From: Triatoma infestans
Taxonomy: Eukaryota; Arthropoda; Insecta; Hemiptera; Reduviidae
Direction of reading: 5' to 3'
Assembly: GCA_011037195.1 (NCBI GenBank)
Contig: JAAEAF010013204.1
Coordinates: forward strand, 69,773-133,772
DNA length: 64,000 bases
The notes beneath the pieces are model-generated. The model ran no database searches, was not told the DNA's origin, and saw only the letters and a program-made list of their open reading frames with translations. The position numbers and the translations under genes were made by a program. The stretch's first letter is position 1. Every line of letters starts with the position of its first letter. Positions 11,340 to 23,600 of this stretch are shown in pieces.

Positions 11340-11740
11340 TCTCTTCACCTCCTCTTACAATCTGCAAGTGATATCGCAGTCTAGGCCTAGTTTCTTCAGG
11401 TGCCCTTTGAGCCTACGTTAGGAACCCCGTAAACATGCGAAGCCTTTTTACTCAGACTATTAGGATAATGTTTGCTTCAGACATATTCTGTCCTAAATGC
11501 CTAGGCCTAACAAATCTTAGCCTGTCTCAGTCCTGGGAGGGTTCTCCAGAGCTATATTCTTTTGATTCCTCCTGGTTTCTGAGTTCCTCTTAGAGAGGCT
11601 GGTCGCTTACTTCAGAAAAGAGTTCTGGTTGTTACAGCGGCGCCCTTCCTTATCACGAAGTCGGCCATCACATTACCTTGCATGGCAATATACTCTGGGG
11701 TCCAACACAAGGTAACTTTATTATTTGACTTCCTACTTTG
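11340..11740 (-). pseudogene. I-superfamily LINE fragment with RNase H remnant
   Basis: 11,350-11,540 repeats almost exactly the linker sequence of 8,920-9,110 ('ggaaccccgtaaacatgcga' occurs in both). Further right, the minus strand reads TPEYIAMQGNVMADFVIRKG, a decayed form of the RNase H C-terminal signature PGHxGxxGNExADxLAR. The two pieces are out of order for one intact element, so the copy is rearranged. Confidence 0.6.
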
Positions 11741-11819
11741 CACTGTATAGTCAAATCATACTTTAAATATTATTAATAAATGCTTTGAAAACGTGTTGTC
11801 ATTATATATATATATATAT

Positions 11820-12735
11820 ATTTTTTTTTTTTATTTAGAAATGTACAAACTATATACATATATACCATGAGTAAATAAGTTGATGAAAGAAATGAAACTG
11901 TAGGCTGTGGAGATGTAGGAGGAAAGAAACTACCCAGTGGTAGCAATCTTTACGGGATATCAGCACTGATCATTCCTGAAAAAAATCTCGGGGCCACTGG
12001 TGATTCAAACGGCGAAATGGATTGTCAGGGATGGTAGGGATGCTTGATATTGTACAAAGGGATTAGAGCAAAGGGAGAGAGTAGTATGAAGTTTATATAT
12101 TTTGTCTTGGCAACATGCTGTACGATAGGGTTGTAGAGGGCATTATGGAGCTAAGGCTTGAGACATAGAAAGGAGCATCAATTATCTGTCGAAGTAGCTT
12201 AGATTGGAATGTCTGAATAGTTCGTAAGATTGTAGGTTTAGCTGAACCCCACAATTCAAGTCCGTAAGTCCAAATAGGTTTGATTATAGAATATAAATCA
12301 ATCTTTTGAGTTCTGTAGGTAATTTCGATCGTCTTCCGATAAGTTTGTACAGAAGTTTGGCCCTTTTAGTTAGTGCTTGCCTTTTAAGTCTTGTGTTTGG
12401 TTCCAAGTGAGTATTTGTCAATGAAGAGCCCAAGGTAGCGCACCAGGTCTGTTACAGGGAGAGGATTGTGGTTGAAGAAGACTGGAGGATAGGAACCCCG
12501 CCGGAAAGTAGCTGTGGCATGGTGGCATATTTGTGGGTTCATTTTTATTCGCCACTTTTTTGCCCATGATAAATGTGTCTGTAAATTGTGTGAAGGTGAT
12601 GTGATGTCTGCATTTGTAGCGAGGATGGCTGTATCGTCTGCATATGTACAGAGTAGTGTGGATGGATTTGTAGAAATGTCAGATGTGTTCACTGTGTAGA
12701 GGACGGGACCAAGTATACTCCCAGCGGCACCCCTG
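11820..12735 (-). pseudogene. Jockey-clade LINE, 5'-truncated fragment
   Basis: The minus strand contains LCTYADDTAILATNAD, the RT catalytic YADD box, then KKWRIKMNPQICH and VRYLGLFIDK. The rest of the thumb is in other frames down to about 11,900. The 3' tail carries AATAAA and runs into an A-rich/(TA)n end at about 11,800-11,835. It is the same family as the copy at 19,735-22,228 and is truncated just upstream of the YADD domain. Confidence 0.8.
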
Positions 12736-13059
12736 CTCCCATTGATTTCATTATATTTAAATTCTTATTGCAATCCCTTTTATTATTACATGGCGTTAAT
12801 ATGCTTAGTGAAGAAGCCTTGTTAAGAAAATTAATCCCAGTACAAGCAACATTTTCCATTTAAGCAAAATTGTTTCGCTATCTAGTAAGATGCGACTAAT
12901 GTAAAGTAATGGATGATGGTGGAGTCCCAACATATACTCATTAATTGTATTTTGATTTCTGGTTTTTGATTTGGCTTATTTTGATTTCTATAAATGTATT
13001 TGTGTTTATTTTTGTATTTGTTAGTTTTCTTACAAAAATGGAAAATTTAAAAAATGATA

Positions 13060-13905
13060 AAAAAAAATCTGGTGTGAAACACTCACACAACTTTCTCTTA
13101 CTCCAGTTCTCAAAATTATAGTTGACAAATGTTATAGTTTGTGTACCAAATTTAATGAAATTCGTCGAAAACTGAAAAAACTGCCCAGTAAAGCGCCCTT
13201 CCGGTTTACTAATTTTCTTGAAACTCGGAATTTTGGCCATCTATTTATTTCTAATTAATTTTGTTTGGATGATAGAATTGTATAATCAACTATGATAGCA
13301 CTTTAGAGAAAAACATAATCCCACCCCTCCTCCAAAAGTGCCCTTAAATGAATTTTCCCAGAGAAATGTTGTAAATAAAAGGTAGATCTTTGAATGTTTA
13401 GTTTATATAAGAAGTTTCAAAAAAATCGTCGGAGACATTTTTGAGAAAATCGCGAAAAAGTGAAAAAAATCATTTAGTAAAGTGGTAAAGTAAACGCACT
13501 TTCCGGTTATCCGATTTTTTGAAACTCGGAATTTCAACAACATATTTAATTCTAATTAACATTATTTAGATGACAGAATTGTCTAATAAACTGAAATAGC
13601 ACTTTAGATGAAACCTAACCCCAACCCTCCCCCAAAAGTGCCCTTAAATGAATTTTCCCAGAGAAATGTTTCAAATAAAAGTTGTAGCTCTTTGTATGTG
13701 TAGTTGATATACTAAGTTTGAAGAAAATCGTCGGAGCCATTTTTGAGAAAAACGCAAAAAAGTAAAAAAAACAAACAAGTAAAGTGGTACTTTCGGTTAA
13801 GGAATTTTGACAGATGACCCACTGTCAGATGCCATGGTGATACCTAAATGGAAGTTTCAACTTTCTACGGTTTTTCGTTTTTGAGCTATGCTGTTCATAC
13901 ACTCA

Positions 13906-13940
<35 letters not shown>

Positions 13941-14070
13941 ATTTGCTAAAAACCACTTTTTTGGGAGTTAGGGGACCTCAAAACGGATATTTCCCGTGAA
14001 AGCGCGATATCAAAAATTTTACACGATTACAATACTTCCTCTTACTAGGAGTAAGAGAAAGTAATAAGTT
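13060..14070 (+). repeat. Interspersed repeat family A, near-complete copy
   Basis: One end is 'ctggtgtgaaacactcacac' with 'ttctcttactccag' just inside. The other end is the perfect hairpin CTCTTACT-AGG-AGTAAGAG at about 14,038-14,056. Between them are three modules at about 13,190, 13,495 and 13,785 (roughly 290-300 bp apart). Each has 'ttccggtt' and 'tgaaactcggaattt'-like sequence. A (CA)n microsatellite lies at about 13,906-13,940. No ORF is supported. The class is unknown and target-site duplications were not resolved. Confidence 0.75.
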
Positions 14071-14079
14071 CTTTTCAGA

Positions 14080-14680
14080 ACTTCGGTTTTTGGTCAGTGG
14101 AGTGGACTGAGTTCAGAGAATTGGCTTCTTAGCTGTGCAGACAGAGCGGACAAGATCTGCACTGTGAAGGAGCCAACTCGGCTATATGACGATCGCTCAG
14201 CCGGCCACACAAAGCGTGGTAGAATTAAAAAAAAAAATAAGAACGAAACAGCCTGAAGAGGAACTCTAGCTAGCCAGTGAAATGCAGCCGTACCAAAAAA
14301 AAAAAAGAAAGTAGCAAGAAGTCAAAACGAATTAAAGAACAGCTCTGGCCAGAAGAATAGAAGCACTGAGAGAGACCTGCATGCTAAATAAAACAAGGAA
14401 AGAAAGAAGAAATGGCCTTGACAAGGTAGTAGCCCGGCAAGAGGGCGAGAGCATCTAACAGTATCGGCTTCTTAAAAGGCATTAACCAGCCTGACTAATA
14501 TACCACCAACGGTGTACTTCATGCATAGAAAACGGTCTATTTTTGATCGGGTCTGCTGTTGGCCAGCAGTCCTTTTCAGGGTCATGTGCAACGCAGCACA
14601 ATTTGCTAACAGCCCTCTTCAAGGCCACCTTTCTCGCAGGTTCTATTTGAACAGGTTTTCCAGGACGACCTGCAATATTC
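14080..14680. other. Higher-GC stretch of unknown origin
   Basis: Distinctly less AT-rich than its surroundings, with purine-rich runs and no long ORF. It is flanked by family A ends on both sides (14,038-14,066 and 14,687-14,900). It could be the 5' untranslated part of a LINE or an unclassified element. No motif identifies it. Confidence 0.35.
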
Positions 14681-15605
14681 TTTTTTACTTTCTCTTCCTA
14701 GTAAAAGAAAATAATGCGTTATGTGAGTGTGTGTACGTATGTTAACAGAATATCTCAAAAACGAAAAGCAATTTTTTTCATTAAAATTCGATTGTCAACT
14801 GTACAGATATGTTTCCATCATTTTTATTTGAAACAATTTTCCAAAAATTATTTCAACGGGTTCTGGAGAATCTGTGACATTAGATTTCAAGTGTTAATGA
14901 TATATGATCTTGGCGCTGCCTCTGAACTACAATTTATCAGTACTATGCATGGATGTTAACCAACAGGTTTTGCCCACCTCTTAGTGTCGGACCCACGTAT
15001 TTAGAGGTTTGGACAATAAATAAAAATTCCAAGTATATAGAAAATTTGTTAATTTTATAACTGTTGTGTTAACTGCAGCAAAACAAAGTAGTGTGGATGT
15101 TTTTACAAATTGTTGATCAAATTTTAGCTGCCCTAACATAAATTTCAAAAATAAAAAGGTGGGGGGACCTATTGGTTAGCTACATAGTCGGCAATACTAA
15201 AATGATTGCATTGTCATTCAGACAGCTAAATCATGTCCTGATACAATCGAAATCTAAGGTTACAGATTTCGAGAATTAGCCCCTGAAATCAATGTTCCGG
15301 GTAAATGATTCAAATCAGCTTCTTCATAACCCTCCAAGAATCAATAATAAGTTTTTGGGAAACTGCAAAAACATACGAGTAAAGACGCATTCCGGTTTGT
15401 GGATGTTCACCTTAACCATCGAATCCGGATGAGTTGGTGCTATCACCCAATTGAAGGATCAAGACTGGGCAACCTGCGCTTTTTCGATTGCGATAGTTTG
15501 TTAAAAATTACATATATAATAATACGTGTTATATTATAACAAACATAGATAATATAAACATATTATATTATATGTAACGTATATAATATATGTAATTGTA
15601 TTATA

Positions 15606-15760
15606 TAACATGTACATAATAATATACAATATATTATTATATACATATATGTTATATATAAACGATTTGTTGTATTATAACAAACACACACACCATTTAT
15701 TAAAAAAAAAATTCATATTCATGAGTTTTGTACCTCAAAACATTTTATTCCGGTAAAACT
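15606..15760. repeat. ~150-bp duplicated block (empty hAT site)
   Basis: The block, containing 'atatgttatatataaacg', 'gtattataacaaacacacac' and 'tattccggtaaaactt', is repeated directly after itself. The second copy (15,761-15,823 and 16,908-16,998) is split by the hAT-type insertion. The first copy therefore shows the pre-insertion site with a single ATTATAAC at 15,674-15,681. Confidence 0.85.
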
Positions 15761-15823
15761 TATAATATACAATATATTATTATATAAATATATGTTATAT
15801 ATAAACGTTTGTTGTATTATAAC

Positions 15824-16907
15824 TAGGGAACGGATTCGTATGTATTTACATATTTTTTTCTAGGCAATTTACAGACGTTTTTCAACTAGAAGTATTCATA
15901 CTGACACTTTTTAAGCCGTTTGAGTCTAATTTTATTTCACATATTTCCACATATTTGGATGTTATCGCATATTTATACATATTTGATCAAAATAAATAAA
16001 TATTTCTACATATTTAATCAAAATATGTACATATTTTTTCATATTTTTCATTTTGGGCATATTTTCATAATTGGGAGGTGGTTGACAGGAACTGTGAACC
16101 ACAGACTGTAGGGCTGTGAATCACAGTGGGTACAATGGTTATTGTAATTTACACAGAATGCTGCTAAACAGTGACGGGCACTTGTTAGTTCTTTGAAGTT
16201 GTCTGACGTTGTCTGTTCTTTCAGCTCGTTCGTTGAAGTGTCCAATTCATTTCGTTCGGTCACTTAGTGTATTCTTTTTTGGGTGAAATGCCACGAACAT
16301 CGGCCTCAAACAGACAACTGGTTGCTAAATATCTTCGCGAGTTTCCAGCAGAACTTTTTCGAAGTGATGGAGACATTTTGTACTGCACAGCTTGTGACAA
16401 GCGCGTTTCTTGCTCTCAACGTTCCCAAGTCACCCAACATATTGCCACCGGATCGCACATAGAGAATAAAAACAGAAAGAAAGAGAGGACGTCCTATCAA
16501 GCCTTCCTTACATCTCCATCATCAAGTAAGTCTACTCTGAGTACAGATCTGTGTCGGGCTTTGGTTAGAGCAGATATCCCTTTCCACAAACTTAAAAATC
16601 CTCATTTCAAAGGATTCTTAGAGACCTATATTGGGAAAAAAATGCCTGACGAGAGCACAGTCAGTTTCCCTAAAAACAAATTATTTTGTTCCTTATAAAT
16701 TATTATAAATTGTAAAAATGTTCTTTTCTTGTATAAATAATTATAACTTGCCCCCCCCCCCCAAAAAAATTCCATTTTCATAAAAAAAAATGTCCATTTT
16801 ACTTAAATATTCCAGAAAATATTTCAAGAAAATCACATATTTTCCACATAATTGACGAAAATAAATGCATATTTGGCATTTTTAAATACATAAAAATCCG
16901 TTCCTTA
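15824..16907 (+). mobile_element. Short hAT-type DNA transposon (1,084 bp)
   Basis: The ends TAGGGAACGGATT and AATCCGTTCCTTA are terminal inverted repeats (12 of 13 match), and both continue into TATGTATTT-like sequence. The element is flanked by the 8-bp direct repeat ATTATAAC at 15,816-15,823 and 16,908-16,915, the target duplication size of hAT elements. The neighbouring duplicated block has only one ATTATAAC and acts as an internal empty site. The single ORF (16,288-16,698) encodes only a zinc-finger DNA-binding segment, so the element is non-autonomous. Confidence 0.88.
16288..16698 (+). CDS. CGGBP1-like / hAT N-terminal zinc-finger protein
   Basis: Encodes 136 aa from ATG at 16,288, the first Met followed by the conserved basic start MPRTS. 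An in-frame Met seven codons earlier is possible. [20 protein letters not shown]...SH forms a C2H2-type BED-like finger (CX2C...HX4-5H). Then comes [19 protein letters not shown], the helical segment following the finger in CGGBP1 and hAT transposases. Typical hAT transposases run to about 600 aa with a catalytic and dimerisation region, and none of that is present. The ORF fills the middle of the 1,084-bp inverted-repeat element and is uninterrupted. It is likely a DNA-binding derivative of a transposase that could bind element ends. Expression is unknown. Confidence 0.7.
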   Translation: MPRTSASNRQLVAKYLREFPAELFRSDGDILYCTACDKRVSCSQRSQVTQHIATGSHIENKNRKKERTSYQAFLTSPSSSKSTLSTDLCRALVRADIPFHKLKNPHFKGFLETYIGKKMPDESTVSFPKNKLFCSL

Positions 16908-17049
16908 ATTATAACAAACACACACACCATTTATTAAAAAAAAAATTCATATTCATGAGTTTTGTACCTCAAAACATTTTATTCCGGTAAAACTTAATTT
17001 CGTAAATCTGACATAATCGCAACTCTTTCTCTTCCAATAATAAGAGAGT

Positions 17050-17659
17050 AAAAATATAAATATATCTACTCTCATTTAACTTTTAGAAATTGCAATACTA
17101 TGCGCAAAGGTTGTATGATATTACGATGACGTCAAAAAGAGTTAATACTTAAAATGTATTTGTAGATTGTGGTTTGTTAAAGTGGATATTGTTAAAAAAA
17201 ATTAGATAAATTCTTTCTGAATTAATATGAAGTAATAATTTTTTAATGCGTTGATGACAAAAGGGAGGTGATAACAAAAAAATTTACTTACGTTTTTTAA
17301 AAATGCCAATAGTATCCTACCCAGTCACAGGTTTGAATTAGAAATTTGAGAAAATTATAAATAAATATAATAAATACGATATTCAGCTGTTTTATATATA
17401 TAATTATCTAGCTTCATTGACTAAGTATAGTCGATTACAAGGTATCGATAGATCTTTTATTGTTCCAGGTTGATGCAAACAGCTGAGAGCTGATCTATCA
17501 CCACAGCAGTTGAAGTTTCTTAAGAACTGAACCTAGGTTGTCATGTTTGTTTTTAGTATTGTCTCTCTTTAAATCAATTAAAATTTACAATTCTATCCAA
17601 ATCGTTATCTAATCTAGTTTTAAATGGAAGAAGTAGTATGTTAGCATAATTTTCCAAGC
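17050..17659. other. Upstream region of TCF25
   Basis: AT-rich, beginning just after a family A end at 17,030-17,048. It should contain the TCF25 promoter and 5' UTR. No TATA or initiator motif can be singled out, and a SINE-tail-like scrap is present near 17,450. Confidence 0.4.
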
Positions 17660-20600
17660 ATGTCTTCAAGAGTTTTACGCAAACTTGGTTTGCAAGGTGA
17701 AAAAGAACTCAACTGCTTAGGAGATGATGGTAGCGATACAGAGGCAGATTTTTCAAGTTCTAGTGGTGCAAAGAAAAAGCAGTTGAATGTAAATCGTTAT
17801 GATCTGGTAAATAATTTTAATAATAAATCAATATAGGTTATTAAATTCAGTGGTATATTATGTTGTAGTAAATGAAATTCTAAAATAATTTTTGAGTTGA
17901 AATTCATGTTTTGTAAACTTGTTCTCTTAGTATTTATTATTATGTTATTCAAAAGTGTGAACTTTGAAATATTGTTATAGTTAAATCAGCAGTCACATTC
18001 TGAAAGTGAAGTTAAAGAAGATGATGATCATGAAACTGCTGGATCATTAAATGCCCAGGAAGGAGCAATTGATTTGAAAGATTCTACACGTAGAAAAAAA
18101 AAGAAAAAGAAAAAGAAGCCGTGCAAAATTCCTAGTAACACTAGGAGCAGTGAAGACAATATTGAGGTTCGTTGGATTATTATTTATTAACTTATTCGAG
18201 GATAGTTAGATAAGAATATTTTAAATGAAATCATTTTTAACAATTATTGCAATTTCTTGGGAAGGTAAATAAATATCTTACCTTTGTAGACAAATAAGCA
18301 TTTCGGCATACATTAATTAACTTTAAACTCCACTATTTAAAAGGCAAACAGAAAAATAATATCTCTTGATCAGGTGATAACATTTAACCTTTCAAATATT
18401 CGTTAATAATTCACTAATCCGTTTTATCCTGATCTACAAAAATATTTGCCTTGATAAATGTATCACTCTATAATTTGTTGTTTCGTCTTGCTATGTGAAC
18501 ATAAAAAGAGCTACATAAGTACGTTTGAAGCGTTGCTAAGTGATCTTAGAAGACCACATCTTGTATCCAAGCTGGGCTTTAAACACTCATTAGCAGCGCT
18601 ACCAACAGTCATGAATATCGCAATAAATAAACGTCATTGAATGCTTGATTTTTTTTTTTTCAAGTAAGAACTTTACATCTGTGAATAAATTAATTATGGG
18701 TCTTTGTTTACAAAACATTTTTTAATATATTTGTTTTTGCTATAAGTATTTTTAAAATCTAAGGATATGCTGTCCTGGAAAACGGCCGATTTTTTCGTGA
18801 TAGAAAAATTCGACGATTCTAGGAAGAAGATCGCCAATTTTCGGACTTTCATCAACACATATGTATATAGATTAGCAAGTCTATGTGTGACATCAACCTT
18901 GATGGGTACCCCATCATTGTGGGCACAGGGTTGTGAACGAAACCGAACAAGCTGTCTCGAAAAAATCTTTTAAAAAAGCATCTTTTCTTCAAGAAATTGT
19001 AAAATTAAAATGATTCCTTCATATATATACCCGTTTAGAAAGTAAATTGCAAATAAGGGTGCATTTGTAGAAGTCGTATTAAAAAATGCATTCGAATTTT
19101 CATTTTTCTAATTATTAATTTAATTTAAATCGCTAATGATATTAAAATAAATAAATATAAAGTTAACATACATCGTTTTCACGAAAGTTAAAAATGAAGT
19201 AGATACTCTTCAGAAAACAAATTTTAAAAAGTTGAATTATATAATTGACTAAAATTTAAGTTTATTTTAAAACTCCGTGAATGTTCCCCATGCATTTTTG
19301 ACCGCTTGAATTTATTCAGAGAAAAATCGGGTCGTTGAGGGAAGTCTTCCAAATATATTAGTAATAATTACTTCAGGACATTTCTGCCTAAATGTGAAGG
19401 GTGAACGGCATCAAATGGTCTTCATCTGTTAGGTTCAGTTCAAGAGACTTGGGAAGCGGAATATGCTTTATATTTACCATTGATTATTATGCACAGAAAA
19501 TAATACTTGGCCGAGTTCTTATCGAAACTGCACCACAAAGTCTGCTATGTGTAATTATAAAGCAGGGATAATTTTTTTTTTTTTTTTTTTTTCATTGTGA
19601 GGAGGAAGAAACCATATTTTGAAGCTTTCAGTCTCAACAAGCATTTGGGCTTTTTTGTTTCAAGTCCAATTTTTAATCAAGACAGAAATAATCCTTTTTC
19701 CTTTTATTTAAAATAAATTAATCCTTTAGATGACACATTTATTTTATTTTTTTCTCCTTCAATAATTTATTTGCAACTGTACAATATATACAATAAGCAA
19801 ATGTGATAAATGATTGCAATACATGATTTACATGGGAAGAAAATACCCAGTGGTATTACTTCAAGGCTGAGGAGTTAATATAAAAGGTCACGGGGCCACT
19901 GACGCTTCAGGCGTCGAGAAGGATTATCAGGTAAGGTTTGACTAGCAAGTTGCTGAACCAAAGGATTATGATGATGGGTAAGAGAGTTATGGAATCTTTG
20001 ATAGCGGGATTTAATTAGGTCGGACACACATGGAATGGATAGGTCATTATGTAAGGTTTTATTGGAGACATAATAAGGAGCATTGGTGATTTTTCGTAGG
20101 ATTTTGGATTGTAAGGATTGGATACGGTAAACGTTGGAATGCTTAGTGGATCCCCATACCTCTAGTCCGTAAGTCCATATTGGTCGTAGTAAAGTTTTGT
20201 ATAGTGTGAGCTTATTTTTTAAAGTAAGTTTGGATCGTTTGTCTAAGAGCCTTGAAAGGATAAGAAATCGTCTATTGGTTTCAGTCCTTTTCAGTCTGGT
20301 ATGGGGGTTCCAGGTTAGTCTTTTGTCTATATATAACCCAAGATAGCGTACTCTATCAGCAGTAGGTAGGAAGGTGTTATTTAATTTAACACCAGGACAG
20401 AGGGAGTGACGAAGGGTAAACGTAGTGTGAATACATTTCTTTTCATTAACTTTTATCTTCCATTTTTTGCACCACTCTTCTATTAAGGAAAGATGATCTT
20501 GAAGATGACTGGAGGCAATAGTAGGTTCGGTATGGGAGGAAAGAATAGCAGTATCATCAGCGAAGGTTGATGTTACTGTATTAGGATGTAGGGGAAGGTC

Positions 20601-23600
20601 AGCCGTGTATATTGTGTATAAAATTGGACCTAGGATACTACCTTGCGGTACTCCAGCTTTCACAGGGAAATAGGGAGAAAAGGAAGAACCCTGAGAGACT
20701 TGGCAAAACCGATCGCTCAGGTATGATTTAAGAATAAGGAAATAGGTATATGGTAGGATGCTTTTGAGTTTCCACAGCAGTCCAGGGTGCCAAACCTTGT
20801 CGAGAGCCTGAGAGACATCAAGGAAGGCCCCTGTACAGTACTGTTTCTTCTCAAAGGAGGATGCTGCGGCGTCTACAACACGATGAACTTGTTGAATAGT
20901 GGAGTGCATTTGCCTGAAACCAAACTGATGGTCGGGAAGGGTTTTTGAAGATTCTAGGATAGGAATTATGCGTTTAAGTAAGAGCTTTTCTAGGATTTTG
21001 GACATTACTGAAGTAGACATATTGGCCGGTAGGAGCGGGGATCATGCAATGGTTTTCTAGGTTTGGGGATCATCTTTACAATAGAGAATTTCCACAATGT
21101 AGGAAAATAAGTAGTTCTTAGAACGGAATTATATATGTAAGTTAAAAATAGTAGAGCACGTCTTGACAGTTGTCTGAGTATATTAGTAGTTATTAAGTCA
21201 AATCCAGGGGTTTTACGGGAAGATAGACTTTTAATAATATATTTTACATCGGAAGGACTAAATGCTTTAGGCGGAAGGGAAAGTTGTAAGGGATAATCAA
21301 GTTCCTGTAATACTTTGGTGTCATGTTCGTTGTCAGTTATGTCAGAGTTGGGACAGAATACTGAGGAAAGATAAGAGGAAAAGAGCTCTGCTTTGTCATC
21401 ATCGGATTTAGCCCAAGAGGAGTCTTCATTACGGAGAGGAGGGGAAATATTTTTATATGATAGGATTCTACGAGTGCAAAACCAGAGAGACTTGTTGGTT
21501 GCAGTGAGTGTTGAGGTATATTGTTCATGTAAGTCGGCGCGCAGTTGTCGAAGTTTTGATTTCAGTAATAGCGTCAGTTTGTTAAATCGTCTTTTATCTG
21601 TGGGATACCTACTTCTTTGCCATAGCGCTCTGGCTCTTCGCTTCTCAGTTATGAGACTGCGAATATCAGGGGATAAATATTGTTGAGGCTTTCTAACTTT
21701 AGGATTAATCTGACGAGTTGAGAGCCAGATTGCTTTTTGAATGGTCTTGGTCAAAAAATGTACAGCGTTGTCAACGTCATCATTGGTATTTAGAGGAATG
21801 TGTAAGTCGATTTCGTTATCCATTATGCTCCTGAAGTTGTCCCAGTCGATTAGTCCATTTATTAGAGAGTGGTATTTAGGTTTGTAGAGAGGTTGGGAAT
21901 TGATAACAAGGAGAACTGGATTATGGTCTGAGGATAAGTCATGTAAGGTAGAAATATCTGTTCTTGTGGGGCAAAGACGGGATGTTACAAAGAAGTCGAG
22001 TAAGTCAGGTTCTTTGAAAGGAGAGGTTGGCCAATATGTAAAATCAGGAGGAGATATGCAATGGTAGTGTGAATTAGTTAGGACATTGAGGAGGACACTT
22101 CCGCGGGGATTAGGTACTCTGCAACCCCACTGGGGGTGTTTCGCATTGTAATCGCCGCCAGCAATAAATACAGGACCTAAGGAATGGAATTGTTCATTGG
22201 TAACATGTTTATTAGGAGGGCAAATTTATTTTATTAAATTTTTTTATTTATTTTGTCCGTCTCACATTCCTGTTATCTATGGTCTGAGGAGAACAAAACG
22301 TAAAATTTCATTTTTAATTTTTCTAGTGTAGTTTATTTACCTATTTTCATATTTTGTTCACTCTCCGTATATTCTTTTTTTATTCGATTAATACAAGTAA
22401 TATTATGACATAGAAGTCTAACTTTGAAAGTTAGCATATCTATGTTTTTGCTCTATTTTATTGGTTTAATTAACTGATATAATATAATTTTTTAGGGTTA
22501 ATTTTTTATTTAAACATTCAGGATTTGTACTGTCGAATCGCGGTTAATTTTTTATTTTTGTGGATATCCTAAAATTTTAACAAAGAATTTTATTTGAAAA
22601 GAGAGAACAAGGTGCTGTGCACTTGTTATCAGTATAATCTGATGGGGGTTTCTATAATTACGCAGTAAACAGTAGTATTTACTCTAGTTCAGTGGGGGAT
22701 ATCTATAAAATAAATCTATCTCAATCACTTCTTCATTTCGGCCCCTCTTACTTCACAAACTTCTGTAATAGTGGCAATAATAATTTGAACAATAACTGTT
22801 TATACAGTTTTTCAGAAAACTGGCTTTTCTTTATACGAATTACCTCGATAAATCAGTAAATTCATCCAAATATAATTTCTAGGACCCTTAAAAAAGCAAA
22901 AAGCTATCCTGATATTATAAACAGGGTTAAAAGAAAATGTTTACACTTCCGCCGTATGTTAGTTAATTATCTATAAGTCAACCTAGGAATTGTACAAAGA
23001 AACTTACGACAAACCTTTTGGACAATTAGTTAACCGCAGTTATCACGAAAGATGATATCTAGTTGCCTTCATGATGATTATACTCCAAGAAGGCACATGA
23101 TGTCATCATTAGTGAAACTGTGATTAACATAAGTTTCATCATAAGAAGTTGTTTCCTAGAAATATAACCAACATATTGCGAAGTACCTAGTTAAGGAAGA
23201 AAACCGTTTGCAGAAGGCTGGAATTGAATGCTTAAAATCTATTAATGAAAACAATGAAAATTTATTGGAAATGTCAGATATTAAATCGCGCCGTAATTTT
23301 TTTCTGGTTTATCTTATAATATTACCGATGATCTGACTAAAATTATCGTCAAATTTTGTCAGGAGGTGTTGGAAGTTGAACTCAATCAGGATTTTTTAAA
23401 CATTGTCACCCGAGTGGTAAGGTTAATGAGAATAAATCAATGTCGTTCTACGTCAGCAAGATAGATTCAATGTACTCAAGATTTCAGAGGTCCAGGTTTT
23501 TTATCCCACCTGGTTTTTCATTGTCATCTAGAAGAAGAAGTGTTGTTACTTCTTTTTAGAAAGGAAATATTACGCTTGAAATTACAAGTAAAGGTATTTG

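Noticed and set aside
13060..13800. CRISPR-like or satellite array
   Set aside because: The modules are about 290-300 bp, few in number and dispersed across the window with the same ends, so they belong to an interspersed element.
14030..14066. Helitron 3' end (terminal hairpin)
   Set aside because: The hairpin is present but no CTRR terminus follows and no Rep/helicase sequence was found. The other end lacks the TC start.
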